From assembly GCA_020431825.1 (NCBI GenBank), contig JAGQHN010000010.1, forward strand, positions 1-63,796: 63,796 bases of DNA, given 5' to 3'. The translations under genes were made by a program, and so were the position numbers. Positions 34,771 through 43,759 of this stretch are shown here, piece by piece. Numbering within the stretch: the stretch's first letter is position 1; each line of letters starts with the position of its first letter. Below the pieces are notes generated by a model. That model was not told where the DNA came from, searched no databases, and saw only the letters and a list, made by a program, of their open reading frames with translations. Origin of the DNA: Trueperaceae bacterium. GTDB taxonomy: Bacteria > Deinococcota > Deinococci > Deinococcales > Trueperaceae.

Positions 34771-35828
34771 GCTTCTTTTAAACTTGGATAGTCAGTATAG
34801 CCTTCTTCAGCACCACCAAAAAAAGATTTGCTATCCCAGGCATTTAAATCGGCATTTTGTTTAAAACGTTCCGCTAAATCAGGATTGGCAATAAAGAGTT
34901 TGCCGTAACCTGCCAGGTCAGCAATCCCATCTTCTAAAAGCTTTTCGCCAGATTCTTTTGTTAAACCCCCTGTTACCAGATGGGTACCTGTGTAAGCTTT
35001 GCGCATGAGGTCTGAAGCTTTGCTATTTCCCAGATTGGCTTCAACCGTATGCAAGAAAGCCAAATTGTAGCTACTTAGTAGCTCGGCAGCGGCACTATAC
35101 GTTTCTTGAGGATTGGCGTCTGCTTTGGATCCTTCACCAATGTTAGGGGAAAGCCTGACTCCAACACGTTTACTGTCCCAGACGCTGAGGGCCGCTTCGG
35201 TAATTTCCTTGAGCAAACGAAGACGGTTTTCCAGAGAGTCGCCATAGTTATCGCTACGTTTATTGGTACCTGTGCGTAAAAACTGTTCAATTAAGTAACC
35301 GTTGGCAGCGTGGATTTCTATGCCATCAAAACCAGCATTTTGGGCATTTTGGGCAGCTTTGCGGTAGTCATCTATAAGACCAGGAATTTCCTCGAGCTCG
35401 AGCCCTCTAGGACTCTCATCACTTGGTTTATAAGAAAAGTCCGGGTACATAATATTGCCCTCATACCTGACATCTGAGGCAGAAACAGGAGCTTTTCCCC
35501 CGTGGTAGCTCGAGTGCGAAATGCGCCCGACATGCCAGAGTTGTAAGAAGATGAGTCCGCCAGCTTTATGTACCTCATCGGTGATTTTCTGCCACGCTGC
35601 AATTTGCGCTTCACTATGAATACCTGGAGTATGCGGGTAGCCCTGACCCATAGGGATAATCTGGGTGGCTTCGGCAATAATAAGACCCGCCCCAGCACGC
35701 TGGCGGTAGTAGGTTGCCATGAGGTCTTGTGGAATGGTATTTGGCGCACGGTTACGGGTAAGAGGGGCCATAACCATGCGGTTTTTGAGGTTGAGGTCGC
35801 CTAAATGAAAAGGTTCAAGTAGTTTCAT
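34755..35828 (-). CDS. Old yellow enzyme-family ene-reductase (NemA/OYE-like)
   Basis: A 357-residue flavin enzyme: LKNRMVMAPLTRNRAPNTIPQDLMATYY at the start, LQLWHVGRISH, FDGIEIHAANGYLIEQFLRTGTNKRSDNYGDSLENR and GYGKLFIANPDLAERF. The HAAN pair is the substrate-binding His/Asn of this family (classical OYE subgroup). With FMN and NADPH it reduces activated C=C bonds, nitro compounds or similar electrophiles in the cytoplasm. A TATAGT box 7 nt before the ATG gives a leaderless start. Confidence 0.92.
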   Translation of the reverse strand: MKLLEPFHLGDLNLKNRMVMAPLTRNRAPNTIPQDLMATYYRQRAGAGLIIAEATQIIPMGQGYPHTPGIHSEAQIAAWQKITDEVHKAGGLIFLQLWHVGRISHSSYHGGKAPVSASDVRYEGNIMYPDFSYKPSDESPRGLELEEIPGLIDDYRKAAQNAQNAGFDGIEIHAANGYLIEQFLRTGTNKRSDNYGDSLENRLRLLKEITEAALSVWDSKRVGVRLSPNIGEGSKADANPQETYSAAAELLSSYNLAFLHTVEANLGNSKASDLMRKAYTGTHLVTGGLTKESGEKLLEDGIADLAGYGKLFIANPDLAERFKQNADLNAWDSKSFFGGAEEGYTDYPSLKEAQALA

Positions 35829-35835
35829 AAAGCAA

Positions 35836-35841
35836 ACTATA
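35836..35841 (-). promoter_or_regulatory. -10 box TATAGT, leaderless OYE gene
   Basis: TATAGT then 7 nt (TTGCTTT) then ATG at 35828. Confidence 0.45.
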
Positions 35842-35957
35842 AAAAATATAGTGCACTACCGAATGTATTATTGGAGACATAAGAATAGCCCTGTGAAAAT
35901 CCTTAGTACACTGCCACGTTTGCGATTTAGCCTCAAGTTCTAAGGCGTAAATAATTT

Positions 35958-35963
35958 TAAACT
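35958..35963 (+). promoter_or_regulatory. -10 box TAAACT of the molybdenum hydroxylase operon
   Basis: TAAACT then 6 nt (AAAGCC) then ATG at 35970; leaderless layout. Confidence 0.45.
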
Positions 35964-35969
35964 AAAGCC

Positions 35970-36449
35970 ATGGATCTAAAAATTAATGATCAGTTTTACT
36001 CGAGCCAGGCAGAACCATCCGATATGCTGCTCTGGGTTATTCGAGATGAACTTGGTCTAACAGGTACAAAATTTGGCTGTGGTGCAGGAATTTGCGGGGC
36101 ATGTACTATTCATGTAGATGGCGTAGCAATGCGCTCCTGCGTAACCCCTGCCGCTGCCGCAGAAGGCAAAGCCATAACGACCGTTGAAGGTTTGGCTACC
36201 ACACAAGATGACTCAGAAAGATTGCATCCGGTTCAAGAAGCTTTTATTGAAGCTCAGGTGCCGCAGTGTGCCTGGTGTATGAACGGACAAATGATGACGG
36301 CACTGGCGTTTTTGCAAGCCAATCCTAAGCCAAGTGATGATGAAATTACTGCAGCCATGGGAAATAACTACTGCCGCTGTGGTTGCTATGTGCGGATAAA
36401 AGTTGCGGTAGCCCGTGCCGCTGAGCTTATGGAGCAAGCTAATGGCTAA
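35970..36449 (+). CDS. 2Fe-2S subunit of molybdenum hydroxylase (IorA-like)
   Basis: A 159-residue protein with two iron-sulfur motifs: the plant-type CGAGICGACTIHVDG and the C-terminal pair QCAWCMNG and NNYCRCGCY. This is the small electron-transfer subunit of xanthine dehydrogenase-family enzymes, here of the two-subunit isoquinoline 1-oxidoreductase type with no FAD subunit. It passes electrons from the molybdenum subunit to a cytochrome or other acceptor. Its last 8 bp overlap the start of the large subunit, so the two are translated together. Confidence 0.9.
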   Translation: MDLKINDQFYSSQAEPSDMLLWVIRDELGLTGTKFGCGAGICGACTIHVDGVAMRSCVTPAAAAEGKAITTVEGLATTQDDSERLHPVQEAFIEAQVPQCAWCMNGQMMTALAFLQANPKPSDDEITAAMGNNYCRCGCYVRIKVAVARAAELMEQANG

Positions 36450-38637
36450 GGAAAACCCTGCCAAAGAACAAGCCGCCAAAGATAAGCGCCGCTGGCGTGT
36501 GTCGCGTAGAGGGTTCTTAATAGGTCTTGGGGTTGTTGGTGGGGGACTGGCGCTGGGCTGGCGTTTTGGTCTACCTGCTGCCCGCCTTGGCATTGCCAAT
36601 GGTTTAGAAGAAGGTGGTGCGCCGGGAGGCGCTGAGGTAAGTCCAGATCTGTGGTTTGAAGTAAACCCGGACAATACGGTTTCACTTTATCTGATGAAAG
36701 TGGAAATGGGCCAGGGGGTCCATACGGCACTGGCACAGCTTGCTGCTGAAGAGCTCGAGCTTCCCTTTGAAAACCTGCAGGTCATACCTGCCAGTACCGC
36801 CAGAGGCATAGAAGATGGCTTTGGTACCGGGGGTAGCACCACGATTAGTTCACTTTTTACCCCACTTCGTGAAGGTGCTGCAACCTTGCGCCTTATGCTG
36901 CAAGCTAAGGCCGCTGAAAAATGGTCTGTTGAACCAGACAACCTGGTTGCCATGAATGGCAGTTTTTTTAAGCAAGCTAACCCAGAAGAAACCATGACCT
37001 ATGCCGAGGCAGCTCAGGGAGTGAGCGACTGGGAAATCCCAAAAGACAAGCCAGAACTCAAAGGTATAAGAGAATTTGCGGTGATAGGTCAACCCATGCA
37101 ACGGGTTGATTTTACAGAAAAGCTCACTGGACGAGCGGTTTATGGCTATGACGCCAGGGTTGACGGTATGCTTTACGGTGCGGTTGCCAGACCGCCCAGA
37201 TTCACCGCTACACTCAAACAGGCATCTGAAGGTACAGCTCGAGCCGTCAAAGGTGTTGTTGATGTTGTTATAGAGGACGATTTTGCTGGGGTTGTTGCCA
37301 CTTCGAGAGGGGCAGCTTACCGCGGTCTTGAAGCTCTGGAACTCGACTGGGATTTGGGTGAAACTTATCAGCAAGCCGATATTGACGCTTTAACGCAGGT
37401 TAGGCCAGGGGAAGGCGTGGTTGTGCAAAAAGAGGGGCGAGTAGCAGCAAAGCTAAAAAGCGCCACTAGCATCAGGGCTGAGTACCACAGTCCTATGGCA
37501 GCGCACGCACACCTCGAGCCTCAGGCTGCGCTTGTTGAGGTGCGCTCAGACAGGGTCATTGCCCAGGTTTCTACCCAGTCACCGCAGCTGGTCAGAGATG
37601 AAATTGCCGAAGCACTGAAGCGTAAAAAAGAAGATGTTGAAGTTACCGCTACCTATCTGGGGGGCGGTTTTGGTCGGCGGCTAAATGTTGAGGTGGCAGT
37701 CGAGGCTGCGCGGCTATCTCAGGCGATAGGAAAACCGGTTCATATAGGCTGGAACCGCAGCGAAGAATTTCGTCATGGTTATGTACGCCCTCCTACCCAT
37801 AGTGTGCTCGAGGCGGCTTTAGACGAAACAGGAAAAATCCAGGCCATTCGTCATGAGCTGGCCAGTGGCGATGTGGCCTTTCCCTTTTTACCAGCGTTCC
37901 TTAGCACAATTTTTGGCGCCGACTTTGGTGCCTGGCGGGGAGGACGGTTTCACTATGAAGGTATTGAAAACCGAGAAGTGTTGTCGCAGCGAGTGAAACT
38001 TCCGCTTAAAACAGGCTGGTGGCGTGGGCTGGGTTTACTTGCCAATACCTTTGCCATTGAAAGCTTTATGGATGAATTGGCCCATGCCAGTGGACAGGAT
38101 GCGCTCGAGTTTCGCCTGCGCCATTTATCTGCTTCAGACCATAATCAAAGGCTTAAACGGGTGCTGGAAAGTGCAGCAGAAGCGGCTGCTTGGGGCACTA
38201 CCTTAGCCGAAGGTCGTGCTCACGGCATTGCCTGTTCTACCGATACCAAAACCGTTTGCGCTCAGGTTGCAGAGGTTTCTATTGAAGAATCTAAGGTGCG
38301 AGTTCATAAGATAACGACTGCTATTGACCCTGGTCTGATTGTTAACCCGGATGGGGTTAAAGCACAAACACAGGGAGCCATTGTCTTTGGCCTCAGTTCT
38401 ACCTTTTTTGAAAAGTTGACCATACAAGATAGTCAGTTTGCTCCGCAAAATTTTGATACTTATCCGCTCATTACGATGAAAGAAACCCCCGAAATAGAAG
38501 TCATCTTACGCCAGAGTGGAGAAGAGCCCTTTGGCATGGGCGAGCCGCCCCTTGGTCCGGTGGCAGCAGCTGTAGCTAACGCGGTGTTTGCGCTTACGGG
38601 GCAGAGGTTAAGAAGTTTGCCGCTAACTTTAAGTTGA
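36442..38637 (+). CDS. Molybdopterin-binding subunit, isoquinoline 1-oxidoreductase/aldehyde dehydrogenase type
   Basis: A 731-residue large subunit. The Tat-type signal RRGFLIGLGVVGGGLALG near residues 22-40 sends the folded complex out of the cytoplasm. The core has MGQGVHTALAQLAAEEL, TYLGGGFGRRLNVEVAVEAA and EPPLGPVAAAVANAVF, which are molybdopterin-contacting regions of the IorB class. It hydroxylates N-heterocycles or oxidises aldehydes; the substrate is unknown. The ATG at 36442, with GGAG upstream, is preferred over 36415, which lies within the small subunit. Confidence 0.88.
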   Translation: MAKENPAKEQAAKDKRRWRVSRRGFLIGLGVVGGGLALGWRFGLPAARLGIANGLEEGGAPGGAEVSPDLWFEVNPDNTVSLYLMKVEMGQGVHTALAQLAAEELELPFENLQVIPASTARGIEDGFGTGGSTTISSLFTPLREGAATLRLMLQAKAAEKWSVEPDNLVAMNGSFFKQANPEETMTYAEAAQGVSDWEIPKDKPELKGIREFAVIGQPMQRVDFTEKLTGRAVYGYDARVDGMLYGAVARPPRFTATLKQASEGTARAVKGVVDVVIEDDFAGVVATSRGAAYRGLEALELDWDLGETYQQADIDALTQVRPGEGVVVQKEGRVAAKLKSATSIRAEYHSPMAAHAHLEPQAALVEVRSDRVIAQVSTQSPQLVRDEIAEALKRKKEDVEVTATYLGGGFGRRLNVEVAVEAARLSQAIGKPVHIGWNRSEEFRHGYVRPPTHSVLEAALDETGKIQAIRHELASGDVAFPFLPAFLSTIFGADFGAWRGGRFHYEGIENREVLSQRVKLPLKTGWWRGLGLLANTFAIESFMDELAHASGQDALEFRLRHLSASDHNQRLKRVLESAAEAAAWGTTLAEGRAHGIACSTDTKTVCAQVAEVSIEESKVRVHKITTAIDPGLIVNPDGVKAQTQGAIVFGLSSTFFEKLTIQDSQFAPQNFDTYPLITMKETPEIEVILRQSGEEPFGMGEPPLGPVAAAVANAVFALTGQRLRSLPLTLS

Positions 38638-38840
38638 GATGATTTTTGCAAAACAGGTCAACGTAATAGCGAGATAGTTACGCGATTCGCAGGACTTCCT
38701 AAGGATTAAACCACTGTGCAGTTAACTCGAGCACCTTAAACCGTAAACTAGTTGGCAGTCTTTTGTCCCTGTTCGTGCTACAACTAGGCTTTGGAAATGC
38801 CGATGGGCTTGCTGGTTTGTCTTGAATTGCATGGTGAAAA

Positions 38841-38860
38841 AGGGTCCGCTTAGGGACCCT
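38841..38860. terminator. AGGGTCC/GGACCCT hairpin between IorB-like gene and sucA
   Basis: AGGGTCC and GGACCCT pair around a 6-nt loop. On the plus strand CGTTTTGT follows, on the minus strand TTTTTC, so it could end transcripts in both directions. It lies about 200 bp past the large subunit gene. Confidence 0.6.
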
Positions 38861-38886
38861 CGTTTTGTATTAGCAAGTCAGAAAGG

Positions 38887-38902
38887 ACGACCTTTGGGTC
38901 GT
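38887..38902 (+). other. Small hairpin just before the sucA start
   Basis: ACGACC, TTTG, GGTCGT form a 6-bp stem with a tetraloop, starting at the end of an AAAGGA sequence and 8 nt before the sucA ATG. It could hide or expose the ribosome site. Confidence 0.4.
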
Positions 38903-38910
38903 GGTCATAA

Positions 38911-41688
38911 ATGACAGATACGTTAAACAGCTCGAGCCTGGCTTTTGCCGAAGAGCTTTATCTCGAGTATTTAAAAAATCCAGAAGGGGTTCCAGCCGAG
39001 TGGCAGGCCTACTTTAAATCCATACCGCAAAATGGTCTAGCTGCTCGAGAGTCGCTGGGACCATCTTTTAAACCCAGTAGCTTATTTAATCCGCCTGGCA
39101 AAAATGGTAGCGGGGTAGCCTCCGATGAAGATACTGATTTGCAGTACAAGGTCGGTATGATTATTCGTAACTACCGGGTGCGCGGTCATATTATTGCAGA
39201 CCTTGACCCGCTGGGTTTTATACAGCACGAAACGCCGAGAGAACTCAAGCCTGAGTACTATGATTTTACGAAGGTCGACATGGACCGGGTGGTTAAAAGT
39301 GGCACCATGGCTGGGCGCAGTCTCAGAGAAGTCTTTGAGCGCCTCCGTGAAACCTACTCGCGCAGCATCGGTGTGCAGTTTATGCATATTGATTCTCTAG
39401 AGGTGCGTGAGTGGCTTCAGGAACGTATGGAAAACAGCCTGAACAGACTAGGGCTCAGTCGTGATAGACAGTTTCGCATTCTGACCAAACTTACCGACGC
39501 TGTGGTTTTTGAAGATTTTATTCAGAAAAAATATGTCGGGGTCAAAAGCTTTTCGCTTACCGGGTCTGAGAGCCTTATTCCCCTGCTTGATCTGGCGGTA
39601 GAGAGAGCCGGTGAGCAGGGTGTTGATGAAATTGTCTTTGGTATGGCACACCGGGGTCGTCTCAATGTCCTCGCAAACATTCTTGGTAAACCGCCCCGCC
39701 AGATCTTCCGTGAGTTTGATGATGCCGATGCCGATCAGTACATTGGTCGGGGCGATGTGAAGTATCATCTGGGTTACTCGAGAGATATGGAAACGACCTC
39801 AGGCAAGAAAATTCACCTTTCTCTTTCCTTTAACCCAAGTCACCTCGAGTATGTCAACGCCGTGGTTATGGGTCGGGTACGCGCCAAGCAAGACCGGGCA
39901 CATGACTATAATCGCAGTCGTGGTCTGGGCATCCTTATTCATGGGGACGCCGCCTTTATTGGCGAAGGTGTGGTGCAGGAAACCCTGAATATGAGTGAAC
40001 TCGAGGGTTATAAAGTTGGCGGCATCCTGCACGTTATTCTGAATAACCAGATTGGCTTTACCACAGACCCGCATGACGGTCGCTCCTCTGATTATGCAAC
40101 TGATGTTGCCAAAATGCTCCAGAGTCCTATTTTTCATGTCAACGGCGAAGACCCTGAAGCAGTCGCACAGGTGGTCAGCATTGCCATGGATTTTAGGGCC
40201 AAGTTTAAGCGTGATGTGGTGATTGACCTTTATGCCTACCGCCGCTTTGGTCATAACGAAAGTGATGAACCAGCCTTTACCCAGCCACTCATGTATGAGG
40301 CGATTAAAAATCGTCAGAGTGTCCGCGAGGGTTACCTCGAGCGCCTCTTGAGTTTAGGAGAAATAAGCAGAGAAGAGGCTGATGCTCTCGAGGAAGCGCG
40401 CCGTGAAAGTCTGGAAGAAGAACTTAAGGCAGCCAGAGACAAAGACTACAAGCTGACCTACCAGGCGTATCAGGGAATTTGGGATGGTTATAAAGGGGGC
40501 CGGGATATAGAAGCGCCAGAGGCCGACACCAAGGTTGCAGAAGCGCGTCTTAAAGAGCTTTTAACCAAGCTGGCCGAGGTTCCTGAAGGCTTTACGCCAA
40601 ATTCTAAAATCGTTCGGCTGTTGACGCAGCGCTTAGAAATGGCCAAGGGAGAAAAACCACTTGATTGGGCTATGGGGGAGGCGCTAGCTTTTGCAAGTTT
40701 GGCGACTGAAGGTGTTCATATACGTATGACCGGGCAAGATGTTGAGCGGGGTACGTTTAGCCACAGGCATGCGGTTTTGCATGATATTCATACCGAAGAA
40801 GAGTATTCTGCCCTGCAAAATCTGACAGACGATCAGGCTCGAGTAGACATTTATAACAGTCCCCTTTCAGAAAATGGTGTTCTTGGGTTTGAATATGGCT
40901 ATAGCCTTGACTGGCCAGATGGTTTGACGCTCTGGGAAGCGCAATTCGGCGATTTTGCAAACTCTGCACAGGTTATTTTTGACCAGTTTATTTCCTCCGG
41001 CGAAGATAAATGGCGTCGTTTAAGTGCCCTGGTGATGCTCCTGCCTCATGGCTTTGAGGGGGCTGGCCCCGAGCACAGTAGTGCCAGGCTCGAGCGCTTT
41101 TTAACCCTCTGTGCTGAAGACAATATGCAGGTCATGAATTTTACGACGCCTGCCAATTATTTTCACGCTTTAAGACGTCAGGTCGTGCGCAATTGGCGTA
41201 AACCCATGGTGGTGATGTCACCTAAGAGTCTGCTGCGTCATCCTAAAGCGGTTTCTGAATTGCAGGAATTTTCAGCAGGTCACTTCCGTAAAGTGATTCA
41301 TAGCAAGGCCGATCCGAAAAAAGTCAGGCGGGTACTGCTTTGTAGTGGCAAAGTTTACTATGATCTGGCGCAGCGCCGCGAAGAGGAAGACCTGCGTGAT
41401 GAAGTGGCGATTATACGCCTCGAGCAACTTTACCCGATTCCTGAAGCCGAGCTGATTGAAGCGCTCGAGCCTTATGTATCAAAGGCACCCCTCGTCTGGG
41501 TACAGGAAGAACCTAAAAATATGGGAGCCTGGCGCTTTTTACGGGCTGAGTGGTGTAATGAGTTTGCCGGACATCCTTTTTCAGGAATCTACCGCCCAGA
41601 ATCTGCCAGTCCAGCAACAGGCTCTGGCAACAGTCACAAGCTCGAGCAGGCGAGACTCATGGACGCTGCTTTTAATACGGAGTCTTAG
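38911..41688 (+). CDS. sucA: 2-oxoglutarate dehydrogenase E1 component
   Basis: A 925-residue thiamine diphosphate enzyme. It has the N-terminal recruitment segment (EELYLEYLKNPEGVPAEWQAYF), VFGMAHRGRLNVLANILGKP, GDAAFIGEGVVQETLNMS with the ThDP site, RRFGHNESDEPAFTQP and GVLGFEYGYSL. It decarboxylates 2-oxoglutarate in the citric acid cycle and hands the succinyl group to the lipoyl E2 enzyme, encoded next. Length is normal. Its gene has ten or more CTCGAG sites, the highest concentration in the window. Confidence 0.97.
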   Translation: MTDTLNSSSLAFAEELYLEYLKNPEGVPAEWQAYFKSIPQNGLAARESLGPSFKPSSLFNPPGKNGSGVASDEDTDLQYKVGMIIRNYRVRGHIIADLDPLGFIQHETPRELKPEYYDFTKVDMDRVVKSGTMAGRSLREVFERLRETYSRSIGVQFMHIDSLEVREWLQERMENSLNRLGLSRDRQFRILTKLTDAVVFEDFIQKKYVGVKSFSLTGSESLIPLLDLAVERAGEQGVDEIVFGMAHRGRLNVLANILGKPPRQIFREFDDADADQYIGRGDVKYHLGYSRDMETTSGKKIHLSLSFNPSHLEYVNAVVMGRVRAKQDRAHDYNRSRGLGILIHGDAAFIGEGVVQETLNMSELEGYKVGGILHVILNNQIGFTTDPHDGRSSDYATDVAKMLQSPIFHVNGEDPEAVAQVVSIAMDFRAKFKRDVVIDLYAYRRFGHNESDEPAFTQPLMYEAIKNRQSVREGYLERLLSLGEISREEADALEEARRESLEEELKAARDKDYKLTYQAYQGIWDGYKGGRDIEAPEADTKVAEARLKELLTKLAEVPEGFTPNSKIVRLLTQRLEMAKGEKPLDWAMGEALAFASLATEGVHIRMTGQDVERGTFSHRHAVLHDIHTEEEYSALQNLTDDQARVDIYNSPLSENGVLGFEYGYSLDWPDGLTLWEAQFGDFANSAQVIFDQFISSGEDKWRRLSALVMLLPHGFEGAGPEHSSARLERFLTLCAEDNMQVMNFTTPANYFHALRRQVVRNWRKPMVVMSPKSLLRHPKAVSELQEFSAGHFRKVIHSKADPKKVRRVLLCSGKVYYDLAQRREEEDLRDEVAIIRLEQLYPIPEAELIEALEPYVSKAPLVWVQEEPKNMGAWRFLRAEWCNEFAGHPFSGIYRPESASPATGSGNSHKLEQARLMDAAFNTES

Positions 41689-41836
41689 GCCAGGGGCAAA
41701 GGTTCAAGCTTGTGTACCTAAATGCGGAAACTTACGCTAGCTTACGTTATTCGATGGGTAAAACTGGGGTAAGCTTTAAGCTGTACTTGGTCTAAGTTAG
41801 GGAAATGATGGCTAGAAAACATATGAGGATAAAATT

Positions 41837-43057
41837 ATGGCAGATTTAACCGTACCGTCAGCAGGTGAGTCCATTAATGAGGTTTTTATTGGCACCTGGT
41901 TAAAAAAAGAAGGCGAGAGTGTTGCGGTAGATGAGCCTGTAGTAGAGGTTGAAACCGACAAGGCAACGCTGGAAATTCCGTCACCCGTAGCAGGGGTGGT
42001 CAAAAAAATCATGAAAGCTGCGGGCGAAAGTGCCGCAATTGGTGAAGTTATTGCGCAAATTGAAGAGGGAGCAGAGGCAGCCAAAAGTGAGCCTGAGGCA
42101 GAGGCAAAAGAAGCACCAAAAGCCGAGCCTCAAGCGCAGGCAGAAACTGAGGGGCCCATTATGCCAGCTGCACAGCGCTTGATTGATGAGCATAAGCTCG
42201 AGGCCTCGAAGATTCAAGGCACCGGGCCAGGTGGGCGCGTTTTGAAAGAGGATGTGCAGAGCTACCTTGATAAAGGGAGTAAGTCTGAAACTACAGAGAG
42301 TAAGTCTGAAACTAAAGAGGCTAAGGCACCTGCGCAAACCCCGGAACCTGTAGGCGAGCGGCAAGAAGAAACTGTGCCTATGAGCCCGCTGCGCCGTACC
42401 ATTGCGCGCCGACTGGTCGAAGCTCAGCAAACCGCTGCCCTGCTGACGACTTTTAATGAAATTGATATGTCAGCGGTCATGGAACTGCGCAATGACTATA
42501 AGGATGCTTTTGAGAAACGCTACGGTATTCGTCTGGGTTTTATGAGCTTTTTTGTTAAGGCTGCGGTAGATGCCCTGAAACTGGTGCCAGAAATCAATGC
42601 GGAAATTCGTGAAAACAGCATTGTTTATAAGAACTACTATGATATTGCCGTTGCTGTTTCTACGCCTAAAGGTCTGGTTACGCCCGTGATTCGTAATGCT
42701 GAAAGGCTAAGTTTTGCTGAACTTGAAAGCACCATTGCTGATTTTGGTAAGCGGGCACAGGCAAGCAAGCTCACGCCAGATGAGCTCACTGGTGGCACTT
42801 TTACCATCTCAAATGGGGGTGTCTTTGGGAGCTTGATGAGTACACCAATTGTAAATCCCCCGCAGAGTGGCGTTTTGGGTATGCACAGCATTCAGGAGCG
42901 ACCTGTGGCCCTAAATGGTCAGGTGGTGATTCGCCCGATGATGTATGTAGCCCTGAGCTATGACCACCGGATTGTAGACGGTAGGGGTGCAGTGACCTTT
43001 TTAAAACGCATAAAGGATGCGGTAGAAAGCCCCGCCAGAATGTTGATTGAGATTTAG
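41837..43057 (+). CDS. sucB: 2-oxoglutarate dehydrogenase E2, dihydrolipoyl succinyltransferase
   Basis: A 406-residue E2: one lipoyl domain (residues about 1-75, with the lipoyl-lysine in [13 protein letters not shown]), an Ala/Glu/Pro/Lys-rich linker, a peripheral-subunit binding domain (about 112-148, [33 protein letters not shown]), another linker with a repeat of [16 protein letters not shown], and the catalytic domain ending in [23 protein letters not shown] is the ribosome site. E3 is not in the window. Confidence 0.96.
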   Translation: MADLTVPSAGESINEVFIGTWLKKEGESVAVDEPVVEVETDKATLEIPSPVAGVVKKIMKAAGESAAIGEVIAQIEEGAEAAKSEPEAEAKEAPKAEPQAQAETEGPIMPAAQRLIDEHKLEASKIQGTGPGGRVLKEDVQSYLDKGSKSETTESKSETKEAKAPAQTPEPVGERQEETVPMSPLRRTIARRLVEAQQTAALLTTFNEIDMSAVMELRNDYKDAFEKRYGIRLGFMSFFVKAAVDALKLVPEINAEIRENSIVYKNYYDIAVAVSTPKGLVTPVIRNAERLSFAELESTIADFGKRAQASKLTPDELTGGTFTISNGGVFGSLMSTPIVNPPQSGVLGMHSIQERPVALNGQVVIRPMMYVALSYDHRIVDGRGAVTFLKRIKDAVESPARMLIEI

Positions 43058-43120
43058 GATAAAAGTTCTTTTAAGCTGTGACTGAGCTTTTTCGGTTACG
43101 GCTTTTTCTTTAGAGAAACG

Positions 43121-43483
43121 ATGATTGATGAAGTATTGACAACCGAAGCCCGCTGGACGAAGGCTTTTTTAGAGGCTGATGTGACAACCCTCGAGGGGCT
43201 TATGCACCCCGACTATCAGCAAATTCAAAGTGATGGCTCGGTGTGGGGTAAAGCTCAGGTTTTAGCAAGCTTTGACAGGGGTGAGCGGCACTGGGAGAGG
43301 GCAAAGAGTGATGAGCACCGGGTGCAGCTTTTTGCTAACGTTGCCATAGTGACGGGGCGCTGGCAAGCAGAAGGTATAAATCATGGGCTTGCCTTTGATT
43401 ATGCCGCGCGCTTTGTCTCGGTCTATGTGAAAACGAATGGGGGCTGGCAGATGGTGTCAGACCAGTCAACCCCCATTACTTAG
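43121..43483 (+). CDS. NTF2-like (DUF4440/SnoaL-type) protein
   Basis: A 120-residue single-domain protein with the pattern EARWTKAFLEADVTTLEGLMHPDYQQIQSDGSVWGK, central strands VQLFANVAIVTGRWQAEG and GWQMVSDQST, typical of the DUF4440/SnoaL group of the NTF2-like fold. Members may be small isomerases, dehydratases or ligand binders. The gene follows sucB by 63 bp and may be part of the same transcript. The stop overlaps the stop of the convergent small membrane protein. Confidence 0.8.
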   Translation: MIDEVLTTEARWTKAFLEADVTTLEGLMHPDYQQIQSDGSVWGKAQVLASFDRGERHWERAKSDEHRVQLFANVAIVTGRWQAEGINHGLAFDYAARFVSVYVKTNGGWQMVSDQSTPIT

Positions 43484-43650
43484 CTACGCTGACTCGAGAA
43501 CGCCCACAGGGTTCCTGTTAGCATGGCGGCAGCAATCCCTAAAAAGGTGCCGATATTCTGAGGGAGAATGTTAAAACTTGGGGCAATGAACATCAGTACA
43601 GTGACGATCCCCATGATTTGAGCAATCATACGCATAGTTTTCTTATCCAC
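43480..43650 (-). CDS. Small membrane protein (56 residues)
   Basis: Translation of the minus strand from a GTG at 43650 gives 56 residues (MDKKTMRMIAQIMG... then FSSQRS). Two hydrophobic segments, about residues 9-26 and 35-51, separated by FNILPQN, make a two-helix membrane hairpin. A GGAGG site 7 nt before the GTG is a strong sign that it is real. I do not recognise the family. Two TGTCA palindromes lie upstream at 43707-43739 and may control it. Confidence 0.7.
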   Translation of the reverse strand: MDKKTMRMIAQIMGIVTVLMFIAPSFNILPQNIGTFLGIAAAMLTGTLWAFSSQRS

Positions 43651-43706
43651 GGTAACGCCTCCATTTCTAAAAAGAGTTTATAAAGTGGCGGAGGCGCTGC
43701 TAAGTC

Positions 43707-43739
43707 ACAGCTGTCAAAAGTCAGGCATGACAGCTGTCA
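43707..43739. promoter_or_regulatory. Pair of ACAGCTGT palindromes
   Basis: ACAGCTGTCA occurs at 43707 and 43730, 23 bp apart; the second is part of the perfect palindrome TGACAGCTGTCA (43728-43739). They sit upstream of the small membrane protein on its strand and look like operator sites. Confidence 0.5.
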
Positions 43740-43759
43740 GATGAATACGCATTGGAGCG

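Noticed and set aside
35970-38637. Possible xanthine dehydrogenase for purine breakdown
   Set aside because: Tempting because of nearby purine genes, but the two-subunit layout with Tat signal and no FAD subunit fits the isoquinoline oxidoreductase/aldehyde dehydrogenase type.
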